This document shows positions 48,356-60,613 of a stretch of DNA of 64,000 nucleotides, one piece after another. The DNA is from Piper betle (Eukaryota > Streptophyta > Magnoliopsida > Piperales > Piperaceae): contig JAURVB010012402.1 of assembly GCA_033002965.1 (NCBI GenBank), positions 1-64,000 on the forward strand, read 5' to 3'. The notes beneath the pieces were generated by a model. It was not told the origin of the DNA, did not search any database, and was given only the letters and a program-made list of their open reading frames with translations. The translations under genes were made by a program, and so were the position numbers. Within the stretch, counting starts at the first letter, position 1, and each line of letters begins with the position of its first letter.

Positions 48356-50074
48356 CTTGCCGTCTATCTATCTCCTTCTCATATACAAGTTACAACACAA
48401 GCAAACGTCACCAAGCATTAAAAAAAAAAAGCGGCAGACAAGCAAAGCCAAAAAGTCCCCGCCTTTTTCATTGCGCTCCCTTGTTCAAACCAAGAAGCTT
48501 CCCTCCTTCCCTCCTCCCTCTTCCTCCACCAACTCTCAAATACCCAACACTGCCCATGACCAATATACACCAAAAAAGACCATTGTTCATCAAAACATCT
48601 ACGAGACAAGTAAAAAATCTATATAGATAACACAGTAAGTCATACAGGTCCTCGACACCTAGTAACTGTTTGAACACACGTACAAGACTGTTGACGCTGG
48701 AATGGGAAGAGAGAGAGCTTGGTTAGATACAACTGGTGGACAAGGAAAGGCTTGAGAAACCTTCGGTACTTTGCCAAAATCGCGTGGGAGAGAGCCGAAA
48801 ACAACATGACTGGTGGGCTATGTAATTAGTTCCATGCACCTTCTATCTGCTTTGTTTGTGTTTGAAGGGGATTGGATGGATATTTATAAGCATCTCCGCG
48901 TTGATCATCTCGCCGTCAATGGGAGTGTAATGGAAATTGGAATACGTATAACAACTATTTTCAAAGGGAGGACAGCAGAGAATAAGGTTTCCATGCATAA
49001 TGTTAGTGTGCTGGACATGAGTTTGATATAACTAAGAGACTAAGACTCTGATCATCTATTAATTGCCACCACCCAACATAGCGGCCATTGATGCTCTTAT
49101 ATAGTGAAAAACCCAGATGAGGAAAATGTAATAAATCAATCATGTTTGGTTGGCAGATCAGTAGTTGTTTCAGAAGCCAATGTAGGTAGTTTTATCCTTT
49201 TACTTCCGGCCATGTTTGTCACGAGCTTGAGCCCAACTGGACAAAAAAATTTGATTTAACAATTTATTATGACTTTGAGTTTTTTATGAGTTTGGTTAAA
49301 TCAAAAAATGATTTAACAATTTAATAAAAGATGAGTTTGCATCACTGGGCACTTCAAAACGGCAATGTCAAACAAAAAAGCCCGAGCTCAAATTGTATTG
49401 CAAGCGAGAAGAGACAAGTCAATTCGAATTTATTGGGATGTATATAATTTTAATTTTAATTAATTAAGGTGGCAGCAGTAATATTACTTTTATTTTTATA
49501 TTTATGGCCTCATCAATCATAACTAAAAGGCATAACAAATAGCTCATAATAGTTATTAATCCGATATTTTTACAAGTCTATGAAATCAAATACCATAACA
49601 AATTATATAATTGAACTTATTAATAACATAATTTGGCAGTATACAATTAAATCAGTCTATGAGACCATACATGGAGAATTATTCTAAAAGGTTACCTCAT
49701 CTAAGTTTGAGTCAAGTAATTAAATCAGAAGTCATGCTTCATGGGATAAACAATGGTTTACAGAAAAACAGTTTATGCAACATATGAATATCTGTTCACA
49801 TTCAAATCCAGGTACAAGTCTGGAAAAATACAAAGTTAAAGGTCAATCAAATATTGATAACTTACATATAAACAACCCAGTACAAAATGACAGCCAATAC
49901 AAGCTAATTTTTGATAAATGCAATGAAAAACTTTACAGGAAAAAAATGAAATGGGAGATCAAAACTCCTTACTCTTCCGATGCAACCATGCATTCCAAGC
50001 ACAAACCTCATTAGTTTCAAATCCAAAAAGATATTTTTTGGACCCAAGTTTTGAAGTGCCAACTATACACATTT
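48356..50074. other. Intergenic DNA upstream of the CHUP1-like gene
   Basis: Probable promoter and leader of the CHUP1-like gene at 48356-48720 (A/C-rich). The rest is AT-rich without supportable genes. Confidence 0.4.
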
Positions 50075-50545
50075 AGGGGCGTAAACGAGCCAAGGTGAGC
50101 CAACAATGATGTTTTTGAATTCGATATGATTTTTAGAATGTATGTTTGAAATTGTTTGAGTGTTTGACGAGCTTTGATGTATTATTAGTCGAGTCAAACT
50201 CATCCAAAATTCATAGTATTTAAGCTTAGTTTATATTCAATTTTCTATGTTTTTGAGCCGAACTTAAACGAATATTTGTGTTTGGCTTATACTTAACTTA
50301 TATAAAATCAAAAATTTATTTCTAATACTATATAAGTTTAATATGACTTCAATAATATTGATGAGCCGAATATTTTTTCGAGTTTGAATACATCGAGTTC
50401 GAGTTTCAAACCAAGCCGAACTAAACACTCTTTAGCTTAAGCTTTATTCGTTGTTCAACAAGCTATTTATTTCGAGCCTGAATAGTTTTTCGAGCATAAA
50501 ATTAACGAGCTCGAGTTAAAGCCGAATCGAGCCAAATATAAAATA
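50075..50545. mobile_element. hAT-like MITE relic, family B copy 3
   Basis: The left terminus AGGGGCGTAAACGAGCC matches the family B type. Subterminal words GAGCCGAA, CGAGTTCGAGTTT and GAGCTCGAGTTAAAG recur toward the right. The right terminus is not recognisable, so this copy is eroded or truncated. Confidence 0.45.
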
Positions 50546-50690
50546 TTTGCGATCAGGTTTTATTTATTTACGTACACGTTACTCTAAACATTTGTCTGAA
50601 ACTTAACATCCTCCGATAACAAGCACGAGTCAAGATGCTTGGGCATGGTCGAAAAATATTAACACAACTACACTTGCTGGCTCTTCGTTT

Positions 50691-51539
50691 TTACCTACCA
50701 GAAGTCATATTGAGGGAACCATCCTTCATAAGATCCATGCTTAAGCTTTTAAATCTTTCCCTTAAGTATTGTCGAGATGCCTTTCTCCAATCCGTGCCAG
50801 CCTTCATCATCGCCACGAACTCCTCATAACTAATTCGGCCATCCCATGAAAAGGGCATGCTATGAATCAGAGAAGAAAATAAAAGACAATAACAGCAGTA
50901 GTTTGTATCAGAAAAAGAGGGCATAAGACAAATTGCAATTCAAACCTTGTCTGTGTCAACTTCCCGCATAATATCGTTAAGGACTTCATCTTCGATTTGC
51001 CCAGAATCATCTATTAGGGATTCCCTTAGCTCATCCATTTCTATATAACCACTGCCATCTCTGTCGAAGAACACAAATGCTCGCCGGAAATGCTCATCCT
51101 TTTCCATTTTTTGCACGTGAATTTGTGACAGCAACAAACTCTCCATGGTCCAATGTGCCATTTCCATCCAAATCAGCCTGAAAGTTTTAACACATCAAAT
51201 AGGTTAAGAAAACAAGGTAAATGAATTCATGATTGTGTTCAAACAGGCTTCATCAGTATGTGAGTGGGTTTAAAAGGTAAAAAAAGAAAATGAAAGCTTG
51301 TACACAAATATTCCGGAAGGAAGTGTTCCAGAAAAGAAATATTAGAAATTGGAAAAGTTAGTTTCTTAAAACATCCATCAGCATGCGCATCTCAGGCTTG
51401 CCTAGTTGAGACCCAACTTTCTGAAGGCCAGCCTTGAGTTCCTCGACTGTTATCTTTCCGTTATTGTCAGTGTCCATGAGCTTAAACATGTCCCTTACGA
51501 CTCCCACTTCTTCGAAAGACAGATGCTCTGCAATGACCT
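50691..51539 (-). pseudogene. Calcium-dependent protein kinase, EF-hand half only
   Basis: CDPKs couple a Ser/Thr kinase to a C-terminal calmodulin-like domain. Only the latter remains. Exon 51539 to about 51367 begins at a conserved exon border (VIAEHLSFEE) and holds EF-hand 1 (DTDNNGKITVEE). Exon 51179-50947 holds EF-hands 2 and 3 ([25 protein letters not shown]). Exon ~50840-50691 holds EF-hand 4 ([13 protein letters not shown]) and the C-terminus. The second exon has one extra base in ACAAATTC, after EFVAVT near 51126, and the last intron's acceptor AG reads GG before GATGGC. No kinase domain, autoinhibitory segment or start codon lies upstream. I call it a 5'-truncated pseudogene. Its cut end faces the truncated BRUTUS-like gene. 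Confidence 0.88.
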
Positions 51540-52301
51540 CTAATACATTTTGATAAAAAATAGACCTCAAACTTTAGCAAAATGAAGCAGGATCAAAATC
51601 TTCTTTGCATTTTGCAACCATGGGTATTCCGCACATTACATTTAAAACATTAAATACAAGATTGTATGAAGACAAAAGTAAATGATATACATCAAGCAGC
51701 TCTAGCAATAAGTAACAGGTCAATAACATCAAGACACTATTTGTTCACAAGGATCACAAACTCAAAAAATATGGACATCACAAAAATCTCCAATAAAAAA
51801 AGACTACGAAAAGCTACTTGCAAATGAGAATATGTATTTCCAGCATATCTATGTCACTCAAAGGCAACCAGAAGAAAAAATAAAAGGCTGACTTGTTGAT
51901 GTTTTCACTCCTGGTATGTAACAGCTTCTTAGATACAAAGTTTTTAAAACTGTTGGGAGTCTTTTCACCAAAATGATTGCTACTGGAGGAGCCTATCCTC
52001 CCTAATACCTCATCAGAAATAGGTATTCAATTCAATTATAATTTTGGCACCGGGAACACTCACACAAACCCATTTAATACTTATAGCATTCTGGTAGACC
52101 ATTCTAGACAAATTGTGCAACCCAAAGGATATATGGTTGGCCCTAGGACTAAATGTGAGGAGAGATTACACAAAATTGTATACTGTACGAACCTGTTTAC
52201 TTTTACCAGACACAACTAAAACCTTCCTAACTTCTACGTCCTAACTTGCATGTTCATGGGTTTTTGACATCTCCTGAATCTTTTGTTTGGTTTGAATGCA
52301 G
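51540..52301. other. Gap between two 5'-truncated genes
   Basis: AT-rich sequence between the CDPK half and the BRUTUS-like half. No kinase or hemerythrin exon was found in it. It probably consists of residual intron sequence from both genes and contains the junction of a deletion or rearrangement. Confidence 0.5.
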
Positions 52302-53579
52302 CAAATCCGTTACTAAGATGATGTGTATGAAGTGTTTGTACATTCAGCCAGTTGGTACCCGATGCACAAATTCATTGTTCGGCATACCCATGGCAAATTA
52401 CTTCTGCAATATATGTCGTTTATTCGATGATGAGAGGTAAGAAAAGCCATTGTCTCTAGTATATTATATCACTTTTTGTGCAAAAACAATTATGATGGTT
52501 ATTAACCTTTTGGAGACAACTTTCTTCATTTGGCAGCTTAAAATAGGGATTTAGCACCTGTACTATCTCAGTTGCCTGGGATTGGAATGTGGATTCAATA
52601 TCTTTAACTGCCCTTGTTTTTAATATGGTGTAGCTGGTATTGAAATTTTCATGGGCATACTGACAAGATTTTGATTTTAACATAGTTGTGCACTTTTATC
52701 TTGACAAGGAGTACATTTTGTGTTTAACTACAATACTTTTTCAGGTAGATCTATCCCTGCCCTTTCTGCAATATATGTTCCGAGTTGGCAAGGGACTTGG
52801 CATTGATTATTTCCACTGTATGAAGTGCCATGCACGAATGTCAAAGTCTCTCACAGTACATATTTGGCGAGAAAAATGCTTTGAGTCAAACTGCCCTATC
52901 TGTTTTGAGGATATTTTTACCTCAAGCTCTCCAGTTAAGGCTCTTCGCTGTGGACACATGATGCATTCTCTCTGTTTTCAGGTACTTCTGCTCTGTAAAC
53001 CAGATGTTACTCCATTAGCTCCTAGTCTGTGAAATTAAATTACATGACCTGGTATTGCGGGAATACACTTGTAGTCTCTACACCTGCCCAATTTGCAGCA
53101 AATCACTAGGTGACATGCAGGTCAGTTTTGTGGATGAAATTGATTTTCAATGTGATTTTTGAGCTTCTAGCACCTTGAAAAGAATTTCACCAATGGAGCA
53201 TATTTTTGTCTAAAATCTTTTTGGCATTTTACAGAACGATTTTAGAAAAACCGATTGAAAAGATGGCTCAAAATCATCTCGATATGTTGAGAAATACAGA
53301 CACATCAGGCCAATGCCTAATCAGGTATATTTTGACATGCTCGATGCACTATTGGCAGAGGAAAAAATTCCAGATGAATACCATGGCCAAATTCAGGTGC
53401 ATCTTCATCTTCCTTGATGCTTCTACTTGATCGGCGATTTGATGTTCTAGTTACTAACTCTAGAAAGCTGATCACAGGGAATACTTTGTCATGATTGTGA
53501 GAAGAGAGGAATTGCTCCTTTCCATTGGCTGTATCACCAATGTCAACATTGTGGATCGTACAATACTTGCATTCTCTAA
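52302..53579 (+). pseudogene. BRUTUS-like (BTSL) iron-sensing E3 ligase, C-terminal half only
   Basis: BTS/BTSL proteins have N-terminal hemerythrin domains, then CHY, CTCHY and RING zinc fingers and a rubredoxin-like zinc ribbon; they restrain the iron-deficiency response. Exons 52302-52436, 52745-52981, 53061-53120, 53325-53396 and 53478-53579 give TKMMCMKCLYIQPVG, FCNICRLFDDER, RVGKGLGIDYFHCMKC, the RING CPICFEDIFTSSSPVKAL, PICSKSLGDMQ, YFDMLDALLAEEKIPDEY and HDCEKRG..HWLYHQC. All hemerythrin exons are missing. Further lesions: TAG replaces Glu at the start of the second exon, two bases are inserted before RVGKG, several zinc ligands are changed (YHCP to YPCP, HICREKC to HIWREKC, CSHYTC to CSLYTC), and the third exon's acceptor AG reads GG. 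This is a clear pseudogene. Confidence 0.88.
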
Positions 53580-54156
53580 TTTTTCATTCCACAACAATCA
53601 CCATATATCGTGACGAGATGTTAGACTACAACATTATTAATGAGCAAGATTGATAGTCTCCCTGCTAAACTACCATTATGCTGGTTTCGTAAGCTTATTG
53701 TGCATTTGTTTCTGAACTTGGTGCTTGGGCGATTCAGGTGGAATTAGCCAAAAACGTTCTGAAACCTGTGAGATTTAGGAATGAGGCAGCTTGAGAGAGT
53801 CTTCTCAAAAGATGAGAACTTAGCAACACTCTTACCAACTTGCTTACAAAGATTGCAATGCCGTTTAGGCATACATTATGGTACAAGATCTCTCATGACA
53901 ATGCTTGAGTCCTTTCGTTCTGTGGTTATGCAACGAGATTACAATGTTATTAGCACAAACTTCCATTATATAAAAGCATGTTCTTCTGACTGCTAAAAGT
54001 AAGCTGCCTCCAAAGTCCTGGCCTTCTCTTCTGCACTACAGCAGGAATCCTTCCTGCCTGTCATAGAGTAACCTCTTTCCTAATAAGTAGATAATAACCA
54101 GACAAATGGTGAGATTGTTTTGTGCATATAATCATCAAAAACTTGAAGTCAGGAAC
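53580..54156. other. Convergent 3' region
   Basis: Between the BRUTUS-like relic (+) and the TPR gene (-). Contains possible 3' UTR sequence of both. No coding exon recognised. Confidence 0.4.
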
Positions 54157-57100
54157 CTAAACTATGTGTAATACAAAAATATATTGGTGGTGAATATCTA
54201 CCAGAAGGCGCCATAAGAAAGGAACCTCCCCTAATATTGGTCTGTTTCTCTAATTCCTCAATTGCTAGCGGCCATCAAAATATAAAAAAAGTTATTTAAA
54301 AAAGAAATCACATTATGCCAGTAGCTGCAAAATGGGTCAGCAGTAAACTCCATACCAGAAGACGCATGACCAGTATCTAGCAAGACACAGAACCAAACTT
54401 CATTGAAGACATCAAGTTGCTCGTCTGAAGCCCCAATAGCCTGAAGAGAATGGTGCAGCATTTCGCAATATTAGAGGCGATATATAAAGAGCGGTCATTG
54501 AACTGAAAGATGCATTTATCTAACCTTGCACTCTATGGCATTGAACTTGGGACCAAGTAGCTGGAAGACTGCCAGAGCAATTTCCCCTTCCATATTCGTA
54601 TAAGGCTTCAGAAAGCTAAGAAAAAGACATACAACCAACATTCATGGCTTAAATACATTTAATTGGATAATCAAATGACCAAGGAAAAAAACTAAAACCT
54701 GTAATCCTCTGTGCAAGGTTTGCTGCTTCTCCTTGTTCATGTTAGAAATCCTGCAATGGAACCAACACAAACACAAATATTACATCTGCAATAAGGGGAC
54801 AGCTGAAGATAAGAATGATTTTTCACCTAGATTTCAGTCCCATCAAATATTTCTCGGCTTTTCTTGATTTGCCACATCTAGCTAGACACCATATTGCTAA
54901 CAAGTCCTCTAGCAACTCCACATGCCATGTGGACTGGACACAAACCATACAAGTGACTGGAATTAGTTAACCAATTGCTTTAGCTGTCAGCAAAGCCATA
55001 ATAAAGAAAAATTCAAAGAATAACAAGGGCAAACCAGCTGGTTATGGTCAAATTCAACATGGATGAAGCCTATCTTTGTATACTTCATTCATAACATTTT
55101 GACTCACGTCAACACAGAAATTTGTGTTTCCAAGGAGCAGCTTTTTTTTGCTATAGTTTCCACCTTAAATACAATTAAGGAACTCAAGTACTTGATATAT
55201 TATCCCTTTCGATTAGAAGTGACAATCAACCATTTGTCAAGTTTGTGATTCAGAAGAGACAGATACAACTATTTTTTTGCCATACATTCCATCATGGATG
55301 CAGTTAAGGAAATCATTTTCTACTACGATTTTCCTATCAATACAAATTATGGATAATAAATCTATATTTTTTGTCAAATGAAAATTTTCAGAAGGGATAA
55401 TATAAGTCAACGAAGGCAATAATCAGATAATCTTTACTAAAAAGGAACATAACAATCCTCTTTTAGTTTGATGTTATCACATAGACGAACAAGCAACACA
55501 TCTTATAGAAGTTACAATGACACTACTAACCTCATCTGTAAGACAACTTGCCAGAGTCATCAACTGATCTTCAACAAAATTGAAATGGCCTCTAACACAT
55601 ATCCGCAACAACAAACCCAGTGCATTTATGTACACCTGCCGAATGGTAAAAGATGATGAGCCTTTCAGGTTTTGCAGCCAAACAAACGGCAGTAATCTTC
55701 CAAGTATCACAAACAGTTTGTAGTTGGTACCCCTAGACGATCAGAATTATCTCTTTTTAATTCTTTCCAGATATTTCGATCATAAATGTCAAGGACGGTT
55801 TGAATTGGAGAATGGCCTTCCAAGTAACAAACAGCAACGTGCCACCAATTGTGAGTGTACCTGCGTCAAGAATTCCTATGATCAACTTATGCGCAAGATG
55901 TTTGAACAAATGTGGAACAGATGGATTCATACATGAAAGTTAAGCAACTACCCCATGTCAACGAGCAAGACTCCATGAATTTGACAGCTTCCCTGAATTG
56001 GCAGTTATTTTGATATACATGACATAACTACAAAAAAACACTGGTAGCTCAGAAAATAACATAAAGAAGGAGCAGGCAATCAATCCCTAAAAACGTTAGC
56101 AGGACGTGGGGAGATTGCCAAGAGTTATCCCTACTAATATGACAATGTTAAAGAGCTCCGTAGCAGGCACTGAGCAAGGCAAACTGGATAGACAACTGCA
56201 ATACTGAGAGCATCTGATGTGCATTATTAGTACTCACGTTGTGTTGCGCCCATATGTCTTCCTTGTATGTGGCTAGCCCTTTCCTAGCAGCTGCTTCGGC
56301 CTCATCCAGTCTACCAAGCTCTAGCAATGGAAAAGCAAGCATTCCATACACATAGCGCTCTTCTTGATTCATAGGTAAAACCTACTCAACAAACACAAAA
56401 AAAATCAAAATCAAAATCAAATTCTCGCAACATAAAGCATTAACTAAATCTTAAAAAATCAGTAAAAGCGACAACAATCTGAGTACTGATCAATGATAGA
56501 TCACTTGCAATTGAAAAGAACCTGCTCAACAAGACGCAAAGACAGATCAGGCCGACCCAAATAGAAGGCCAGAAGCTGACCCCGCTGCACGGACAGCAAA
56601 TCCTTAGGAAACTCGCTCAGCAGCTGCAAGAAGGAAAGATTTTTTTTTTTGAAAGAAAAAAGAAACTGAGAACAATTGCAATCCAAGAAAGAACCACAAA
56701 CAAAGCAACAAAGACAGACCTTGAAATGCAACTCTATGGCTCGTTCGTCGTCCCCATCAGCAGCAACCAAAGAAGCAACTGCATCAAAAACAGCCTTCTC
56801 GTAGGAAGTAGCCTCGTCCTGACCACAAATCCCAGTCGCATCTCCTTCCCTTAAAACTCCACTAGCTAACAAAAAGAGAACCAACCACAAATCAAAACAA
56901 GTGAAAAGGAACGCTCACCAGTCCAGAGCGGGCAGCATCAAAGTGAGCAGAGGCCGAAGCAGAGTCGGCGGATTTGAGGTGACAAGCCGCCAAAACATTG
57001 GCCAACACGCATCTCCGGTCGCAAATGGGAGCTTGGAGGATGACCGATCGCCGCCTCCCGAAGGACAGCACCTTGAAAATCCAACATTTCATCAAGAAAA

Positions 57101-57240
57101 GAACGACCTTCGCAAGTAGGGGAGGAGGCGGCGGCTACCTGGTGGTAGTAGGCGTTAATGGCGTCGATGCAGGCGGTGGAGGAGGTGGAGACGGGGTAGC
57201 CCCAGAGGTCGAGTATGGTGCCGCCGTCGGAAGTCTCCAT
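54157..57240 (-). CDS. TTC38-like tetratricopeptide repeat protein
   Basis: Homologue of TTC38, a TPR protein of unclear role that is conserved in plants and animals. Thirteen exons: 57240-57139, 57071-56919, 56818-56720, 56623-56522, 56381-56238, 56027-55933, 55860-55731, 55635-55531, 54933-54827, 54750-54699, 54615-54525, 54440-54356, 54264-54157. I chose ATG 57240 because METSDGGTILDLWGYPVSTSS matches the family start. Motifs are SYEKAVFDAV, ELHFK, YVYGMLAFPLLELGR (TPR), YTHNWWHVAVCYLEGHSP, INALGLLLR and GASDEQLDVFNEVW. Exons 1-10 and 12 are in phase. Exon 11 (91 nt) needs two more bases or one fewer after YGRGN. Exon 13 needs a similar shift to read VPFLWRLL, then stops at 54157. Either the last third is frameshifted by assembly error or the gene has begun to decay. 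Confidence 0.85.
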
Positions 57241-58009
57241 CGCCGGCGGTGTCGTCGGAGCTAGCGAGAGAGCGGAGTGGGAAGATGGGAGAAGTTCCGG
57301 TCGGTCCAACGCGGGACTTTCTTCCCTCCGGCGGGGGAAGATGGAGTCAGAGTCTGCGTTGGCAGGAGTTAAGGATGATGCCAGTACATGTCAGTACTCG
57401 GTACAGTTAACTTCACAAAAAAAGTCATCGTTTACGGTAAAAAAAGATTTTTTTTATAAGAAGGAATTTATTTCTATTTTTTATATTATTTAATTATTTT
57501 TTATTATAAATATTAATTTTTTTCATAATCAACTACTATCTCATTTATATAAAAAATTTTAAAAATTTTATCTAATCAATTAATATAAATATAAAAATTA
57601 TTTTTTAAAAATATATTTATTTGATCAAACTGCTCAAACAAATAAAAACCAATGAAAAACTAAAATTGAGAATGAGAGGTTCTGGGGTTAGGCCGTTCTT
57701 ACCCGTGAACGTCGAATTAATAGTACACAAAAAATAAAAATAAAAGATAAATCTACGACGAGGGTAAGATATTTATCACTTTAATTCCTTCCCTGTAACT
57801 TCTCCTTCACAGGCTTCGTATAAGCGATCCTTGCATTGCCTCTGTGATGAAATGATCAGACAACCTTTGCGTCCCAAATGCTAAAAAAGATGGGGGCAGG
57901 CACTAAAATAACTTCGGAATGTGTTTGGTCCGAGTTGAACCCAGCAGAAAATCGGCCCGCTAGTCAATTCCGGTTTGGGCAGCAGTCGGGTGCTAAATGA
58001 GTCGTGAGC
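57241..58009. other. Upstream region of the TPR gene
   Basis: GC-rich leader up to about 57370, then AT-rich DNA. No further gene recognised. Confidence 0.4.
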
Positions 58010-58985
58010 AGCAATCAACAACAACAGGTTGGCAACACATGAGCAGAAGCTGCAACAGGGACCGTGAACATGAGCCATGGAGGCCGGCAATAGGGTCCAA
58101 AGCTCTCCTTTCTCTCTGAACGTCTCTTCTTCTTCTTCTTTCCTCCTCGCAACGCCACCGACGCTCACGACTCGGCTCCGGACTCAGGGGTGTGCAACAG
58201 CGGCGTGCCAGCAGCAACAATGGTTCAATGGGAGTTCCTCCGGGGCTCCACGTCGGGGCTGTGGTAAGTTGTGCTGCTGGCAACTAGCTGGACTCCCGCG
58301 AATAGCGGCGAAGCAGCAAAGTAGCAACAAGGCTCTCGTAGTGAATTCAATAGGTATGGTAGCAACGAGTGTAGCTCCCTCCTTAGCAAGCAGCGCTAGT
58401 AAACTTCACATGGGCATCTCTGATCAAAGTTGCAGCACTCCAAGGTGATGAGACAACTCCAGTAGCAGCAAGGTAGCACGGTAGAACATGCAAAGCAACG
58501 TTGAGCAGGGTGGCCTCGGTGGGTATATTAGCAATAGAGCTTCAAGAGGCCGGGTAGCAGAGCTGCAAGGAGAGGACCGTCTCCTCTCCTTGGCAAGCAG
58601 CAAGGCAAAACTCTTCGGATGTGAATTCCTCCTCGGCTTCGGTGGCTGGAAAATAGAAGTAAGAGGTGGAGTTTCTTCTCAGCTTCCTGGGCTCCCCTCC
58701 GGTTCGGAAAGCAGGGTCCAGCAGGAAGCAACGCAATGAGGACTCCCCTGGGCAATGCAGCGGCAAGGCAGCACGGCAACAATGATGTGGCAATGACAGC
58801 AAAACTCCTGGCTAAACAAAGCTGCAAGGTGTTGTGGCACAGCTCCTTCCTAACAGCAGCGACGGCCCGAAGTGGAGAAACAGCAAACCTTGGCGGCTTC
58901 AAGAGTCGGTGAAGTGATCTACGTGATGGTGCAGCAACAAAGATTCAAACAACTCCGGAAGGCGCAGCATTTGACAAGGAATAAA
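58010..58985. repeat. GCAGCAA-rich GC island next to the copia element
   Basis: Dense CAGCAA, GCAGCA and complementary TTGCTGCT words, no convincing protein in six frames. It abuts the left (3') end of the copia element and resembles the smaller island at 21540-21915. It could be the R-U5 part of the LTR or an older repeat the element landed in. Confidence 0.4.
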
Positions 58986-59466
58986 TAAACGGTATAAATT
59001 TGGATTGATTTCATATCAAATCATTAATAGAAATTAAACTAGATAAATAAAATAAAATAGCGGAAACGTACTTGAAGTTATAAAGAAATTAAAGTTTGAA
59101 TCCAGGAAGAGTTTTTAAAACCTGAATTATCAGTTATGGATCTTCCAAATCCAAGACTAGTTTTCTAAACCAAAGTTCTGGACAATGGGATACCAGAACG
59201 AAAACCAGATATGAATTCAGGGACCATAACCTCCTTATTTATAGCATTAGTTCCATAAATTTAATTCCACCCATTACGAAAGAGAATTTATGAAAAGGTA
59301 TCTACACATTGAATTCCACACTTTTCCCATTAAATTCCACACTTTAATTTATGGCTCATAACCATAACCCTTAATTTTAGTAAATCAATTTAATTTAGCC
59401 AACCTTATATAATAACATATGATACAATTCCTGATTCATGTATATATTTATGTCTAATTTCCAACA
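58986..59466 (-). repeat. 3' LTR of the Ty1/copia element (outer end uncertain)
   Basis: The LTR starts TGTTGGAAATTAG at 59466 (minus strand), directly after a polypurine tract. A TATA box, TATAAATAA, lies at 59235-59243, giving a plausible U3 promoter with transcription starting near 59210. The other end, expected to close with CA, could not be fixed; it may lie near 58986 or further left inside the GCAGCAA-rich island. The matching 5' LTR is beyond the right edge. Confidence 0.6.
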
Positions 59467-59479
59467 ATCTCCCACTTGG
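59467..59479 (-). other. Polypurine tract of the copia element
   Basis: AAGTGGGAGAT immediately precedes the LTR start TGTTGG, as needed for plus-strand priming. A second, similar AGTGGGAGTTTG lies near 59800 after the pol stop. Confidence 0.7.
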
Positions 59480-59803
59480 ACTTAATATATACACAAAATA
59501 ATTGTATAACTTTATGAGCTCCAAACATATGTCATTATATCAAAATAACAATCTCGTCCATTAATCAATGTCAATATAGGATCAAGGCGATTTTTGTCAC
59601 ATTGAGCATAATTAAACCTTCCATGGTCACATATACCAACATAATCAAATGACATGGATTAAGTATGGATGTGTAACATAAAAATTACATGTAATTTGAT
59701 CTGAACATGCCTATTTTCAACTGGTCCAACCTTATGAGATCACCAAAATACCAAAACAGAGTGAACCTTAAACCAAAATACTGCAGTTCAATACAAACTC
59801 CCA

Positions 59804-60613
59804 CTAAAGTAACATATCATCAAATGATATAATACCCATCTGAGCAACATGCTCATGAAAGACCTTGGGTAGTAATCCTTTAGTAAGCGGATCCGCAACC
59901 ATGGAGTTTGTTCCAATATATTCTATTGATACTTTACCACTCTGAACTCTTTCTTTCACAACAAGAAACTTGATCTCTATATGTTTTGATTTAGATGAGC
60001 TCCTGTTGTTATTTGAATATGACACTGCAGACTGATTGTCACAAAATATGTTTAAGTGGTCTTTCAATATTATCAACAATACGCAGCCCTATAATAAAAT
60101 TTCGCAACCATATTCCCTGATTGGATGCCTCATAATAAGCTATGAATTCGGCTGCCATAGTGGAAGAAACTATGAGTGTCTGCTTAGCACTTTTCCAAGA
60201 AAAGCTCCGCCTGCAAGTAGATAGACATAGCCAGAAGTGGATCGACGACTATCTTGACATCCAGCAAAATCGGAATTAGAATATCTTGTGATCTCAAGTT
60301 GGTCTGATTTTCGATATGTGAGCATGTAATGTTTTGTTTTCTGAAGATACCTCATGACCCTTTTGGCTGCCATCCAGTGATCCAACCCTGGATTACTTAG
60401 ATATCTGCCCAACATTCCAACAATATACGCAATATCTGGACGCGTACATACTTGAGCATACATAAGACTTCCCACTACTGAAGCATAGGGAATCTTTTGC
60501 ATTTCCTTTTCTTCTATATCATTTTTGGGGCATTGATTGAGACTGAATTTGTCTCCTTTAGAAACAGGGGTATCTCCTGGTTTACAATTTTGCATGCCAT
60601 ATCTTTTAAGCAC
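59804..60613 (-). pseudogene. Copia pol: RNase H and connection region
   Basis: Two frame pieces. The first (60613-60170) has VGSLMYAQVCTRPDIAY and YSNSDFAGCQDSRRSTSGY, typical of the end of RT and start of copia RNase H. The second (60079-59804) has DNQSAVSYSNN, SKHIEIKF and NSMVADPLTKGL before the stop. The frame is broken between them near 60100-60170. Confidence 0.85.

Noticed and set aside
54525..54615. TTC38-like exon 11 phase shift as a fourth G-run deletion
   Set aside because: The alignment can equally place the indel after YGRGN outside the G-run, so I did not count it in the homopolymer pattern.
58528..58902. Leu/Ala-rich minus-strand frame in the GCAGCAA island
   Set aside because: It is the product of repetitive GC-rich words with no domain or conserved motif.
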